NCBI RefSeq assembly: GCF_029962835.1
Contig: NC_080583.1
Coordinates: 3,953,001-4,017,000 of the forward strand
Source of the DNA: Magnolia sinica
Lineage: Eukaryota; Streptophyta; Magnoliopsida; Magnoliales; Magnoliaceae
DNA: 64,000 bases
Direction: 5' to 3'
The notes under the pieces were generated by a model. That model saw nothing but the letters and a program-made list of their open reading frames with translations, was not told the origin of the DNA and searched no databases. The stretch's first letter is position 1, and each line of letters opens with the position of its first letter. This document shows positions 22,001 to 34,597 of the stretch, one piece after another. A program made the translations under genes and the position numbers.

Positions 22001-25000
22001 GAATCCAGAACTATACATCTGATGAGTCATAATGCATGTGGTTGTCCAATGCTACAGTACACGAGGATTGAGTTCATGTTCTGATGGGTTCCTTGCGTGT
22101 TTGGCAAGAAAAAAAAAAACCTGGCTTAAAATGGTGTTACCTGATACCGAGTTATAACCTTTTCCTGAGAGAATCTACATATATATGAACCTGCAAAAAT
22201 CAAGTAACAAGAAGCATCTTAATGTGGACATAGAATTTCTTCATATTTCTAATATTTTTGGTTCTCAAACTCTACATCAGAAACTTATGTTAGAAACTTC
22301 AGGTTTTCTCAGATTACTCAGTATTGCAAAACTCAAAAAATGATTTAGCCTCAAAGTAGACACCAACTTGGTGGAAAAGGCCACCACCAATCCACCAACA
22401 AAAAAGGGCATCCACCTAAATTTGGTTGTGAAAACAAACCTGTAGTAGATTTTATTGTTGCTCTGTAAGTTCTTAGCATTGAAAATCTGAAGATCATTGC
22501 TAGCATCACTTGATTTCTAGTACTTGAATCTTCATGCACTTGATTTCTTGGCTAGTACAAGAAAGCACCTGAAGTATTAGAAAAGACACCCAAAGAACAA
22601 GTATTTTCCTATTTCTGAAATATGAAAAAAAAAATGCAATTTGGATTGAAAGATGAGATGGACATACTAACTCCACCTGTCTTCTGCCTGTTTTTAAATC
22701 AGAACTTATGGGAGTATAGAATTTCTAGATTTCTCAAGGCTAGGTAGCCTAGAGTGATAAAAATGCAATAAGGGTTCAATTTTAGGCTTCCATATTAGAC
22801 GTTATCCATTTCAACTCAGCTTTCTGGTTTTTATCCAGTCTGTACAAAGATATAAAGTGAGACAAAAAATAAAAATAAAAATTGAAACTTGGTATAGATA
22901 GTTCATTCCTGGCAAAGAATTAAGATTGAGCAGGTTTTGCTTCAGTTTTCTGGGGAAATTAAACAGTATATGCATATGGTACATATCACCAATTGTGCCA
23001 CTCGTTCAGCATTCCCACACTCATGCCAAAATCTGTTCTGGCTCTAGCTGCTAGCTAATGCTATGTCACTACCATGTGTTCACAAGTTCACCCTTTCCAT
23101 TTATAAATGAATAATTTACAAATAAAAGTAAAAATAAATAAAATTTGTTGAGTCCCATTTAGCAAGCAAATGTGTGACATTCGTAGCATTTGTTGTCTAA
23201 AATGTAGCTACCATTAAAACATGAGCTAGAATTCAAATAGTGCACAATTCTTAATCTCTGGTTCTCATCCACCATATGGCATAAATGCATGGCAAGTTGG
23301 CAACCCCAAACAATACAAATTACCCTTTAAAAAAAACAAAGAGCATAAAAAATAACAAATTGAGGCCCCATTGTTGAATGTAGCCCAAATCCATACTTGA
23401 TTCTGCGATCTTAACAATCTGATATTGCTCATTGAATTCGGGCCTCTAGCCATTTTATTTGCTAAATGCCAATTTGATAGCTAAATGGTGTTGAACTACC
23501 ACTGTATCTTCAGTTTAAATCTTTAGTGTTTCAGTAAGCACAATAATCAATAACTTAAATGTGCATTTTATTAAATGTAAGCACTTAAAGATTGCTTCCC
23601 AAGATCCTTCCATGGGTACTACACTACATTCTTCAGTATTGCGACATTGCATCCACATGAAACTAACCACGCATGCGCATTATATAGGAACACAATTAAT
23701 AGCATAAGCACACATCCTACCATGATCATGGGACCTGTGACCGCATAAACAACACATGACCATCAAGCAATATGCAAAGATCTGAAACAATCAAGTCAAC
23801 GACCTTAAACGAATAATTTCCACATAAATACATTCCTAGTTGAATTCTTACCTCAAGCACAACATCAGGATTAATTTCTGAAAGGGTCTAAGCGTCTGTC
23901 TTGGTCATGCCACCTTGAGATGGAGGAGAAATAAGATGCATAGATGTTAAGGGTCATACAAGTAGATTCTCCATCAAAATGATTTTCAGTGTTAGATGTG
24001 TTCATATATCTTCCATTATTACAAATCGCAAATTGTTCTAAGGGTTCACTACTCATGCAAGTTATAGTTAAACTATTGTGCCCTCAAGCACAATGCATCC
24101 AAATGGAGAAAATTGATAAGATGTGGAATAATGCATGCTTGGTCTGGAAGAAAGATGAGCCGATTCATGTTAGCTAATTAGATTGTGTCATAATCATACA
24201 ACAAAAGATGTCCTATACCACACCTTGTGAGCATCTCAGCAGTTCTGCTTTTCAAGTTGGAGCCATGCCTGTCCACATGTAGCTACACATGCTAATATGA
24301 AAGATGCGTGTGAGATCCCAACTTTCCACAATTCTATTAGATGTGCCAGATTGATTAAATCTTCTTGTGCAAAATTTAGGCAGTTCTGATTTTCAAGTTG
24401 GAGACAATATCCAAAAGAAATGGATGGGTCCAAGAATCAAGTCAGTCACAAATATGGCAGACAAACATATGCAAAAGAAAAGGACAATAAGCATTTAATG
24501 TACATGTGTGGCCCATCAGATCTGTGCACTGTCGTGAATTTTACACAAGGCAACCCATATAGTGGCTTGCACCTGATAAGCAGATTATATCATGCATCCA
24601 CGTAAGCATTGTGGAACCCTGAGCCTACACTCTTAATGATTGCTTCAACTTTGAATAGGCATCTTACATCCAAATCGCTAATACAAGTCAAACATTATGG
24701 AAACTCTTTGTAATAGTGAAGCGTACAAACATACTCATGCTACAATTTGAAACATCATCCAAATATCTTTCACACTATTCATAAATGAGGAAGTAAGAAT
24801 AGGAACCATAAAAGCAAACAAACTTTCACTGGATTTCTCCTTAATTACAGTTAGCAACTCCCTTTCCACAATCACACAGTAACAATGTTTAGAAAATCAA
24901 AACATGAACAAACCAAGTTTTAAATACTTGTGTTAGTCACTCAAATGCCCATGTCTACCAAGATTTAAAATTCAAAACGTTTACGGCCTACAAGCATTCA

Positions 25001-25299
25001 ATAACCACCGTTTCATGATGTATGGTTCACTTTCGATTTGGATTTGCCACGTTTTTTCGCTCATTTTATTTAAAAATGGCTGATTTCTTTCCAATGCTAC
25101 CTTAATGGCCATGAGTCAATTGGAATGATGGATGGGATTGTCCATGACAAACAAGTTGTCTAACCGTGCCATAAAGATAAGCCCGATCAAATACATACTC
25201 AGCTAAACATGTGGCAAATCAAATCCTTTCACGTCAGGTCAGGTCAAGTCACCTAAAGTTATCCTTGGTGACTTGATCACCAGGCAATCCCATGCTCTA

Positions 25300-25735
25300 T
25301 TTTGTCCATCCATTGTTTCATATTAGTTTAATGCATGAGCCCAGAAAATGAAATAAATTTAAATATCAGGTGGACCATATAATAGGAAACAGTGGTGTGA
25401 TTGACCATTAAAAACTTCTAAGGAGGCCACAAAAGTTTTGGATGAAGTTGATATTAGTTTTTTTTTTCCTCCATCTGGATTTTTGTGACCATATTAACAA
25501 ATTAGATAGAAAATAAACATTATGATAAGCTTTATGAAGTTTTTAATGGTAGAGAAATAAACATTACAATGTGCCTTGGGAAGTTTTTAATGGTCCAATA
25601 TTAAATCACAACTATTTCTTATAGTGTGGTCCACCTTAGCTTTTAATCTACTTCATTTATGAGCTCATGAGCTAAAATGACCTAGCAAAATAGATGGGCA
25701 TCATGAATACATTCATCAAAGTGGGCCTCAAGGTA
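25300..25735. repeat. MULE-like MITE copy, diverged
   Basis: Family landmarks occur in order: 'TGTCCATCCATTG', 'GGTGGACCATATAATAGGAAACAGTGG', 'CCATTAAAAACTTC', 'AAAAGTTTTGGATGAAG', 'TTTTTAATGGT', 'TAGTGTGGTCCACC' and 'ATGAGCTAAAATGA'. An internal ~60-bp part is duplicated (25509-25600). The ends are degraded. Confidence 0.8.
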
Positions 25736-26579
25736 AGGGTTGCACCATCTTAGATGAGGCCAAGGCACATCTAATCCACTCTTCCATTTCTATCATCAAC
25801 ACGCAACTCAATCAAATCATGCCAAGTCAGCTCACAGGGGTGTCAACAGACAATCCACCTTCCCTCGCAACATGTCCTCCCGAGGGACTGATATACAAGA
25901 AATGTTTGCATACACCATCTTTATTTTCCTACAATTTATCATCTCAGTCTAAACATATGAGCTGTGAAAAACGTGGTTCATATTTCAAAGATCACTTGGG
26001 GAGAAAATTACAGCAATATACTCATTAGATAGGCTATATTGATGCAATATTTGAATGTGGCCCATCATTTATATGATCTGGAATACACGAAGGGTGCAAC
26101 AGTCAGACAGTAATGACGGTTGTAGAGTGAATATGTGTGCAGAAATCTTGGGTTTTATCTAGTGACTTAAAAGAGAAAACCTGGCATTATTGATGATGAG
26201 ATGAAGCTTCAAATCACAGAAGGTGCCCCTGTTTACAACCAAATAGAATGTCACTAAGCAGTCTAAGATTGGTCTGTATTTTTCCAATTCCTTGTACGAT
26301 TCTATGCATGTTCAAAAAGCAAAAGACAAACAAAATTTTAGAAAATGAAAATGAAGACAACCAGCTTCCTTCAGCTGTCCGTCCATTTCAGTCATATTAA
26401 AATTTCATTGGTCTAAAATATTTCTGCAAAATGATAATAGCCTGGCAACAAATGTAACTGTATCAGCAACTTAATGAAGACCTAAATCATGCTGTTTAAT
26501 ATACTTCATCAACAGAAAAATAAAAATAAAAAATCAGCAACTTACCTCAGTAATCAAGTAAAGGTTTTCTTCTTGCAAC

Positions 26580-26900
26580 ACATCCTCAAAATTTGAAGAC
26601 ACCTATCCCATGAATTAGATATACCCTTTCATGGTGAGCCATGGGCTTGAAAATGAGGCCAATCCACAACTTAGGTGAGCAACAACATAAACAATGGTTA
26701 AGAGTGGATGCACATCCATTGAAACCTTTTTTTTTTTTTTTTTTTTGTACAGCGGACCCAACGAGATGTGGTTTAAACATCTAGGCCATTCATTGTGACT
26801 TAGATAAGACGTCACTTGGATAAGGGGTCACAACAGATTTTAGGCTATTTCAAAACTTAGGTGGGCTCCAACAAATGCTTTTAAATGTTTTAGGCATGAT
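26580..26900. repeat. Second regional repeat family (fragment, reverse orientation)
   Basis: 'GAGATGTGGTTTAAACATCTAGGCCATTCATTG' and 'GTGACTTAGATAAGACGTCACTTGG' resemble the reverse complement of 44950-45050. A T22 run (26727-26748) sits in the middle. Confidence 0.55.
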
Positions 26901-29235
26901 TTCTCATAATTTCATATGGAGAATCGAAAAAAACCAACAACAAGAAGAAAACTTAATGTCCATGGAGAATCCAAAAAAAAAAAAAAAAAACAAAACAAAA
27001 AACAAATTTACTAAAAGGTATGACATGAACTCTTACAACTTGCGGAGAATCCAATGACCGTACTGTCTACGGCCTTCTGAGGAGTCGGTGTTTCTTCCTG
27101 TTAAAAGAAAACAATCACAGTATAATAATCATCTTTCAGAAATTAGAACTCATATTCAAAAACCAGGAAATAGCAAACGAGCAAAATAGCCAATAGAAAT
27201 TCCATGTTCATTTGATCAGTTCCATGCAATTTCACACACCCAATTCATCCAAAAAATCAGAAACATGACTTGTATGAACAACAGAAGCTCCTTCCATTCA
27301 ATCAGTTTCATGGAATTCCATGAGTTCACCAAATACAACAACAGAATAACCATAATGATCTGAATCAACCTGCATAAGATACTGAGAAATTAAAGCTTAA
27401 AAGAAAATACAGATTTGTAAAAATATAAATATACTAATGAAAACATGTGCACTTAGAAAACAACACAGGTTATAACAAAACCTCAATTATGAGATGGCTT
27501 CTTCTGTTTGAGTCACCAAAAGAGGGGGAAATTGATTTCCTTTTAACAGTTACATAGAAAACTACACTCGTAACCAACTCTAGATGGAAATTTATTTCCT
27601 TTTAACAGTTAGAGAATGATTGAAAGATTAGACTAAGACCAATCTAATGAAAGAGATGATATGACATTCAACCAAAAAAATAAAGTGCTAGAAGTGAAAT
27701 TTCTTTTATTAGAATAATAAATGCATACAAAAAATATATAATTTACTATTAAAACCACCTAGACCCAAACTAGACAGTACCTAGACCTGATTTTTAATCA
27801 GGTCCTGAAGTTGAGACTTGAACCAGTCCCAATTGCTTAATGGGTCCCATAAATGAGACCCAGATGTATTAACATTGGGTTGGATTCATCAGATACCCAT
27901 TGGCTACCACACATGCAATTGAGTGCAATATTAGCCACATACCAAGTTGGTGCAAAACCTCTCTTGATTGTACTCATGTCTGGTCTTCTCTAAGCCCAAC
28001 CATGGAGATGTTTGTATACGTCCCTTTGGCAAGCAATCTCAATTAGCAGATATGGTGGTCCCTGGTACTGATTTCTGAGTGGGAAGCTTCTTCAGCCATT
28101 GGATGAGGGACACCCATTTGGATGTATATGCTATTGCCCCAACCCTAGTAGGGTTGTTTTGAATCCAACAGCAGGCCACAGACAAATCCATCACCAGCAG
28201 TTAGGCCTGAAAAACATATTTTCAAACGCAGCCTGATTAAGCAAGCAAGTCTTATTAGTTCAGATAATTCGGCTATAATACTGACAAAATTGGGCAAAGA
28301 AATGTATTGAAAACCAAAACAGTTGATTGAGTTATTCGGGATGCGTGGCTTTGTTCCAATGAATGTTTATGATTTGGAGGGATGTTACTGCAATGTGCAC
28401 GCTTCATGGAGTTTCATGAGGTGCTAACTACGACATCCCCATTGCACATGTGATTCATGTCTATGGTTATCAAGACTGTTGATATCATGGGCCATAGTCC
28501 ATGAGTCAAGGCAACTAGAAACCCATTCATGACATATAGATGGAAGATTAACAAAAGTTTGTTTAAAAAATGAGTACTTGTCCACATTCAATTGGAAAAC
28601 CCAATAAAGATTGGGGCTATTGGATCATCCAAAAACAAAGTTCAAGATCCATAAACAACAAATCAGCAAATAAACTTACAGAGATCAAGATAGGATCTCA
28701 AACATCTTTTATTAAAAGAAAGGCATAATAAAATCTGATAAATCAATTTTAGGGGCATTAATCTCAATAATAACTAAGTAAAGAAATGGTAGGACATGTC
28801 TCAAACCTTAAAAAATGCATCCTCCATAAAGTCCAGTTTCAAAGTGAAGAAAAAAGACTCTAATAGCCACATATCCTCTCTTTTATATAGGATTTGTAGT
28901 TTTATTCCACAAAGCAACAATGTTAAATATATCAATATGAAGGCCATTTCTTAATGTTCCACTTTACTACCATTTTCACACCCAGCTCCAGCCATGGCTA
29001 TTTTAACTGCTGCTGCATCAACATCCGCCTTTCATATTGTGCACGAGATGGCAAACCTCGTATAAAAAAAATGCCAATTACCGAAAATCCAAAAACACAA
29101 TGTAATACACTATTACATATAAATCTAAAATTGAAACCAGATTTTAAATCAAAATAAAACAACAACATTGCTTGTACTCTGAGTTATAATAGAACATTCC
29201 TCATTGCATTCAACAAAAAATCAGATATGAATCCC

Positions 29236-29415
29236 CAAAAAATCCCCAAATCTGTTAATTAGGGATTTTCAGATATGAATCCCCAAAAAATCAAAAAATT
29301 AGGGATTTTCGATTCTGAATCCTCAAATCCGAATCCCATACAGGCAAATTAGGGATTCCGAATCCCAAATCAAGAAATTAGGGATATCGAATCCCAAATC
29401 TAGAATTAGGGATTT
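29236..29415. repeat. Short direct repeats around AAATTAGGGATTTTC
   Basis: 'ATTAGGGATT' occurs six times between 29258 and 29413, each joined to 'GAATCCC' or 'AATCCCAAATC'. The block lies directly beside the GA-rich tract. Confidence 0.8.
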
Positions 29416-29433
29416 CCGTCAACCGTGAGAACG

Positions 29434-29435
<2 letters not shown>

Positions 29436-29484
<49 letters not shown>

Positions 29485-29563
29485 CGTGAGAGAGAGAGAG
29501 CACCGAGAGAGACAGAGAGAGCGACAGAGAGACAGCGAGAGAGAGGGTGCGGTTGAGAGAGGG

Positions 29564-29603
<40 letters not shown>

Positions 29604-29641
29604 CACGCGAGAGAGGAGACAGAGAGTGAGAGACCGAGAGA
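29436..29641. repeat. GA-rich microsatellite block
   Basis: Long (GA)n runs are interrupted by CACC, GAC and GCG words. Read on the minus strand this is a CT-rich tract next to 'CCCTAATTCTAG' repeats. CT-rich leaders are common in plant 5' UTRs, but no downstream gene was recognised. Confidence 0.9.
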
Positions 29642-29664
29642 GGAGAGTATATCTACCTCTCTCT

Positions 29665-30075
29665 ACTCGCGCTGACACCAACGCTTGTGGCTGGTGGTCG
29701 GTGTTGTGTGGGCCCCACGATGTTTTATATGTTTCATCCCTGCCGTCCATCTATTTTTCCATATCATTTTATGGTATGAGACAAAAAACAAGGTAAATCC
29801 CAATCTCAACTGGACCACATTATAGGAAACAGTGTTGAATGAGCGTGGACCATTAAGTTACATTTGGGGGCCATATACAGTTTTGGATCAATCTGATATT
29901 TTTCTCCCTTCATCTGGGCATGTATGACCTAATCAATAGATTTCATGTCAAATAAAAAGTACAATGGACCTTAGGAGGGTTTTAATGGTGGATATCCAAT
30001 CACTATTGTTATCATGTGGTGTGGTCCACTTGAGATTCATATCCCTCTCATTTTTGGTATCAAGCCCCAATTTTT
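29665..30075. repeat. MULE-like MITE copy, right end missing
   Basis: The left end 'GGCTGGTGGTCGGTGTTGTG' plus 'TGGGCCCCACGATG' is the same subfamily as 38750-39266. The interior landmarks 'ACTGGACCACATTATAGGAAACAGTG', 'TTTTGGATCAATCTGATATTT' and 'GTGGTGTGGTCCACTTGAG' follow. It stops in a T-rich stretch after 'CAAGCCCC' without the right TIR. Confidence 0.85.
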
Positions 30076-30079
30076 TTAA

Positions 30080-31190
30080 TTTTTTTTTATTTTAAAAATT
30101 TTATGTGAGGGAACACCCACACATCTCCCATGAATGTTGTAGCTCCACAAGGACTCTTTTATTTATTTATTTAGAAATGCTCTGGTGCCTATGAACACAA
30201 TTAGTTATAGTGCTCCCATTTTTATTCAGAACTTAGACGGTCCAAACCATTGATCAATACGGTTCATCGGGTCTAATCCATATTTCAAGAACTACCATGA
30301 AAATATCACACTGATTTAGTAAATTTGACCATTCGGTAAATGGAATTAAAAATGGACGGTCAAGATCATTTACGCAAAAATAGGTCCAATCAACATTTCA
30401 ATTCATCCATTTGTTAGGATTATCATGGTTTGCTTATAATTGTAAAGAATCACATTTGTGCAAGTGACAATTAAAAACCCATGTAATTCCATTTTTTTAT
30501 CATCAATTAAGCTATTTTTGAATTTACTAGAATTTATTTCTATTTTTTCTCGTGGATTCGAGGAATCTTTATGAAGAATATAGAAAAGCTCAGTGGAATT
30601 GGAATAATTATCCACTTTGAGGAAGATAGTGATCGACCTCATCACGTCCATACCTGCGTCAGTCGCTATAAAGGTTTTGATAGAGAATGGTGCCCACCAT
30701 ACCATAGCCATCGAGGATGGGTTTAGAACTCGAAATACATCTTAGATGATGAAATAAACTATTCATTTTCTAGTCTATACTAAGAAGCATTCACTGAACT
30801 GATTGTCTAGGATAGAAAATTTAGAACATTGAGAACTAAAGATCAAATGGCTCATATTCGAATCCAAGCATGATAGGTTAAGATCAACAATGAAGCATTG
30901 CTAACATAGCATCTATGGCATGATTATAACAAAAACAGGGGAGATCATAGTTTAGGAAGCAAAACGGATTGAAAACCCACCCCAACAATGTATGCTGATA
31001 AGAGGCACCGTGAGTTGTCAAAATCCTCACTGCAAAATGCATACCAAGGGATGGATGACGAAATGCATCATGGGAAGTTCTTGTGACCAGAAGCTATGTG
31101 GGCGTACAGAAATGCAGTAACAAAACCACTTTGTTCATGATTTTCTCAAGCTCGTAATGGGACAGGGTTTAAAAATCAGGCAGATTCAAA
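30080..31190. other. CACTA interior, unassigned
   Basis: No recognised gene. 30230-30420 contains 'AGACGGTCCAAACCATTGATCAA' and 'ATGGACGGTCAAGATCA', words seen in other plant MITEs, but no paired termini were found. Confidence 0.4.
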
Positions 31191-31194
31191 ACTA

Positions 31195-31455
31195 AGCTAG
31201 GCCACTCCGAGTGAAATACTGAGAATGGAAACGTCCACCATTGAGACTTCTTAGACCCCATTATGATATTTATACACCATCTCAACCGTTAATAAGGTTA
31301 TCACCACACGAATAAAACCATGGGCACAAATATCATCCCGATGTCCTACCAAGTTTCCAATGGTGGATGTTCCATCCCGGCTGTTTTGTTTGACGTGTGG
31401 CCTACTTGAATTTTAGATCTGCCTGATTTTTGAACTCTTCTATGGGCCCATATAG
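31195..31455. repeat. MULE-like MITE fragment
   Basis: 'GTCCACCATTGAGACTTCTTAG', 'CATCTCAACCGTTAATAAGG' and 'CCAATGGTGGATGTTCCATCCC' match the family interior. Both termini are absent. Confidence 0.65.
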
Positions 31456-31484
31456 CTTATTACCATTGAAGCAGATTGCATAGT

Positions 31485-31913
31485 GAGTAACTCACTACGA
31501 GTAAACTCTGTGAGGTCCACCATAATTTATGTATTTTATCCTCTCCATCCGTTAATTTTAACGGATAAATTTTCAGATTGAGACTAAAAATGAGGCATAT
31601 CCAATGTTCATAAGGACCACACAACAGGATACAATTGAATTGAACATCTACATTTGAAAAATTCTTGGGAGCCCTAGAAGTTTTGGATCAAGCTTATATT
31701 TGTGTTTTAACTTCATCTATGTCTGTATGATCTTATGAACTAGGTTGGATGACAAATAAATATCACTGTGGGGCCTAGAAAGGTTTTTACGGTGGAAATT
31801 ATTATCCCCATCGTTTCCAGTGATATGATCCACTTGATCTTTTGGGCTCAACTCCTTAAATTAGAAAGAAAAACGGATGGATGACATGGATAGACCAAAT
31901 ACATTCAGGGCCT
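31485..31913. repeat. MULE-like MITE copy, diverged
   Basis: 'GTGAGGTCCACCATAATTTATG', 'TCCATCCGTTAATTTT', 'GGACCACACAACAGGATAC', 'AGTTTTGGATCAAGCTTATATTTGTG' and 'ACGGATGGATGACATGGATAGACC' occur in family order. A partial Tourist-like MITE abuts its right end. Confidence 0.8.
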
Positions 31914-31914
31914 G

Positions 31915-32030
31915 TTTGGCCAAGCAGATTAAGAGGGATTAGGATGGATGGGATGGTAAAATCCCATGATATGCCAAACGAGCCAAACAAACCCGATGAA
32001 TTTGTCCCGGGATATGGCAAACCCATAGAT
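31915..32030. mobile_element. Partial Tourist-like MITE (left part)
   Basis: Begins GGGCCTGTTTGGCC and continues 'GGATTAGGATGGATGGGATGG', 'CCCGGGATATGGCAAACCCAT', like the complete copy at 38144-38516. The right terminus is missing. Confidence 0.7.
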
Positions 32031-32039
32031 CACCATGAT

Positions 32040-32705
32040 GTTTTATTATAATATATTTCAAAAAAAAATTAAAAATACAAATTCTGAATACTTATTTTCA
32101 AAATCTAAAAAATTTTCTCATATTTTATTTTTTTCCTCAAAAATTTCAAAATGTTGATTTTTTTTTTTTCCAAAAGTATCATTTTGTTTTTAAAGTTTTT
32201 CTCAAACATTGTCATATTTTTGCATTTTGCTCCATTTTTTTGTTCAAATCGTACCAAATTAGTGCCAATAGGTGAGAAATGCTTGATTCTTCATGTTTTT
32301 CCAACAAAATCAAGGAATTGAACGTTCGATTTCAAAATTTGAGGGCAAGTGATCCAATTTGGGAGAAATTAGTGAATTTGATTTAAACATCTGAAGTTAT
32401 TTACTGTTCAATCTGAACTGATTACATTGTCCAAAAAGAGTTGATTAAATGTTCAATTAGTGGATCTCCCTAATAATTTAGTAATTTTATTTTTCACAGA
32501 TAAATTTCAATTTACATTTAAAAATAACATTTTTTCCAAAATGTATATTTTTTTACTCTTTTAATAAAATATCATTTTTATTATAAAATATTTCAAAAAA
32601 AATAAAATACAAATTTAGAATTTTTATTTTCAAAATCTCAAAAAATTTCTCACATTATAATTTTTTTCTCAAAAATTTCAAATTTCCTATTTTTTCTTCA
32701 AAAGC
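32040..32705. repeat. AT-rich segment with a ~125-bp direct repeat
   Basis: 32044-32172 and 32568-32705 share 'TTATAA.ATATTTCAAAAAAAA', 'TATTTTCAAAATCT.AAAAAATTT' and 'CTCAAAAATTTCAAA' in the same order. The intervening 400 bp is unassigned AT-rich DNA. Confidence 0.75.
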
Positions 32706-33768
32706 AACATTACTATTAGCGACGAACATTTTTATCGCTAAAAATATTATTAGCGACGGTTTTGGTTTGTCGTTAAAAGTCAGGGCCAAAAGACTTTTAG
32801 CGACGAAAATTTTCGTCACTAAAAGTACATTTCTGTTTTTTTGCGATGAAAATATTCGTTGCTAAAACTCTTAGAGGGAAAAATTTTTAAAAAGCAGGAA
32901 ATTACTTCTAGCGACGCAACTTTTCGTCGCTAAAAGTCAGGGCCAACATTTTCAAACCGAAATACACAACTCTTTTAGCGACAAAAATATTTGTTGCTAA
33001 AACTCTTAGCGGGAAAATTTCTAATAAAGCGGGAAAATTATTAGCGACGGTCTTGGTTCATTGCTAAAAGTCAGGGCCAAAAATTTCAAATTACACAACT
33101 CTTTTAGCGACAAAAATATTTGTTGCTAAAACTCTTAGCGGGAAAATTTTTAATAAAGCGGGAAAATTATTAGCGACGGTCTTGGTTCATTGCTAAAAGT
33201 CAGGGCCAAAAATTTCAAATTGGAGTACACAATACTTTAAGTGACGAAAGTTTTCGTCGCTAAAAGCAGACTTTTCATTTTTAGCGACGAAAATATTCGT
33301 CGCTAAAACTCTTCTAGAAGCAAAAAATTATTAGCGACGGTTTTAGTTCGTTGCTAAAAGTCGGGGCCAAAATATTGAAAGTGGAATACACAATACTTTT
33401 AGCAACGAAAGTTTTCGTCGCTAAAAGCAACTTTCTAATTCTTGGCGACGAAAATATTCGTCGCTAAAACTCTTAGCTGAATTTTTTTTTTTAAAAGGGG
33501 GAAATTACTTTTAGCGACGAACCGTTTCGTTGCTAAAAGTCTCATATACGATTTTTAGGTAATCGTTCAAAAATGTTTTAAGCCTATAGCGACGAATATT
33601 TTCGTCACTAAAAGTCTCGTCCACGATTTGTAGCTACGAAAACTTTCTTCGCTAAAAGTCTCGTCTCTAAAGGTACTCTTTTAGCGACGAAAATTTATTT
33701 CGTTACTGAAAGTCACTTTTAACGACGAAAAAAAATTTCGTCACTAAAAGTTTCGTCGCTAAAAACCC
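32706..33768. repeat. CACTA right subterminal array
   Basis: The core TTAGCGACGAAAAT and its inverse recur throughout. The spacer 'AAGTCAGGGCCAA' appears near 32776, 32936, 33069, 33199 and (with one change) 33359, giving spacings of about 130-160 bp. The unit differs from the left array but has the same core. Hairpins are likely. Confidence 0.9.
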
Positions 33769-33782
33769 TCTTTCTTGTAGTG

Positions 33783-34172
33783 AGACTTGCGTATCCAGGT
33801 GGGTTTCGTTGCATTTGCCGGAGGGTCCTTATTAAAATGGGGATCTAGTTCTGAAAGCATCATTGAGCCCATCACGGTTGGTGTGATCTTCGAATAGAGT
33901 TGTGTTGAATATTTCTTTTCTTAGTTCAAGGCGGGATTTTCTCTGAATTTTTTGCCTCTCTAGTCGGAGTCGATCTTGGTCACTTCAGGAGATGATTCCT
34001 AAGCTCTACCCTTAAGTAACTTAGCTCATGATCGGCCCAGGACTCATTTCTTTGTTGGTCCCTTATTAGGAAGTTCATTTTGGTATTCTAATTGGCCCAA
34101 TTTCAGGGCTTTTCTCCTATGATTGGCTGCATTTCACGTATAATTCAGTTCAGTTTTCTCCACAACAATGCA
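33783..34172. repeat. Unknown dispersed repeat 'R', right copy (split by CACTA)
   Basis: Matches 19683-20090 in direct orientation. Its missing first bases are at 20572-20588, on the other side of the CACTA element. More stops are present on the minus strand than in the left copy. Confidence 0.7.
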
Positions 34173-34255
34173 AGCAGCTGGCACACTTCAATTTTGTTCA
34201 CTTCCAAGAGGCTGGTTCTCCTACAAGGGTTGTGGAACAAGCGTATATTGCAACA

Positions 34256-34595
34256 CCAAATGTGGGGCCCACCATGACGTAGGCTCACAGCCAATCCGTC
34301 CATAAGGTGCGCCTATTCGACTTCACCTTGTAAGACAGATCGATCCAAAAGATCTGGGTCACAACACTGGGAACAGTTGAGATGGTGATGCCCACCATTA
34401 AAACCTTCCGCTCCGACTTTTGAGCTCACCATGTTTTCTATGTGCCATCCAATCCATTCATAAGATGGTACCAAAGAGAATGACTGAACGCCCAAAAAAT
34501 TCAGGCAATTAAAATCTCAAGAGGGCCACGACACAAGACTTTACAGGCTTTATGCATGAGTTGCTATGGTGTAGCCCACCTAATCTTTCGATCAC
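34256..34595. repeat. MITE-like repeat related to the regional families, unassigned
   Basis: 'TGTGGGGCCCACCATGACGTAGG', 'GATGGTGATGCCCACCATTAAAACC' and 'TATGGTGTAGCCCACCTAATC' are shared family words, but the order and ends differ from the main family. Confidence 0.5.
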
Positions 34596-34597
34596 AC

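Larger units (their letters stand above)
21291..29415. other. CACTA interior, no recognised gene
   Basis: About 8 kb of AT-rich DNA with only short open frames (60-70 residues) that I cannot relate to any protein. It is noncoding or intron-like in composition. It holds a 38-bp tandem duplication (21923-22000), a MULE-like MITE (25300-25735) and a member of a second repeat family (26580-26900). No transposase exon was identified by eye. Diverged or multi-exon genes could have been missed. Confidence 0.5.
20589..33782. mobile_element. Non-autonomous CACTA (En/Spm-like) DNA transposon, 13.2 kb
   Basis: The left end reads CACTACAAGAGA and the right end, on the minus strand, CACTACAAGAAAG. It is flanked by the 3-bp duplication AGA. 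Both ends carry dense subterminal repeats built on the palindrome-like core TTTTAGCGACGAAAATTTTC, as is usual for CACTA transposase-binding regions. I found no Tnp2-like transposase or other recognisable gene inside, so mobilisation would depend on a relative. The flanking DNA reads through when the element is removed, joining the two parts of repeat R. It contains several MITE copies. Confidence 0.92.

Noticed and set aside
29406..29750. Open frame of 114 residues on the minus strand rich in Ser-Leu repeats
   Set aside because: It is the translation of a GA/CT microsatellite and has no protein character.
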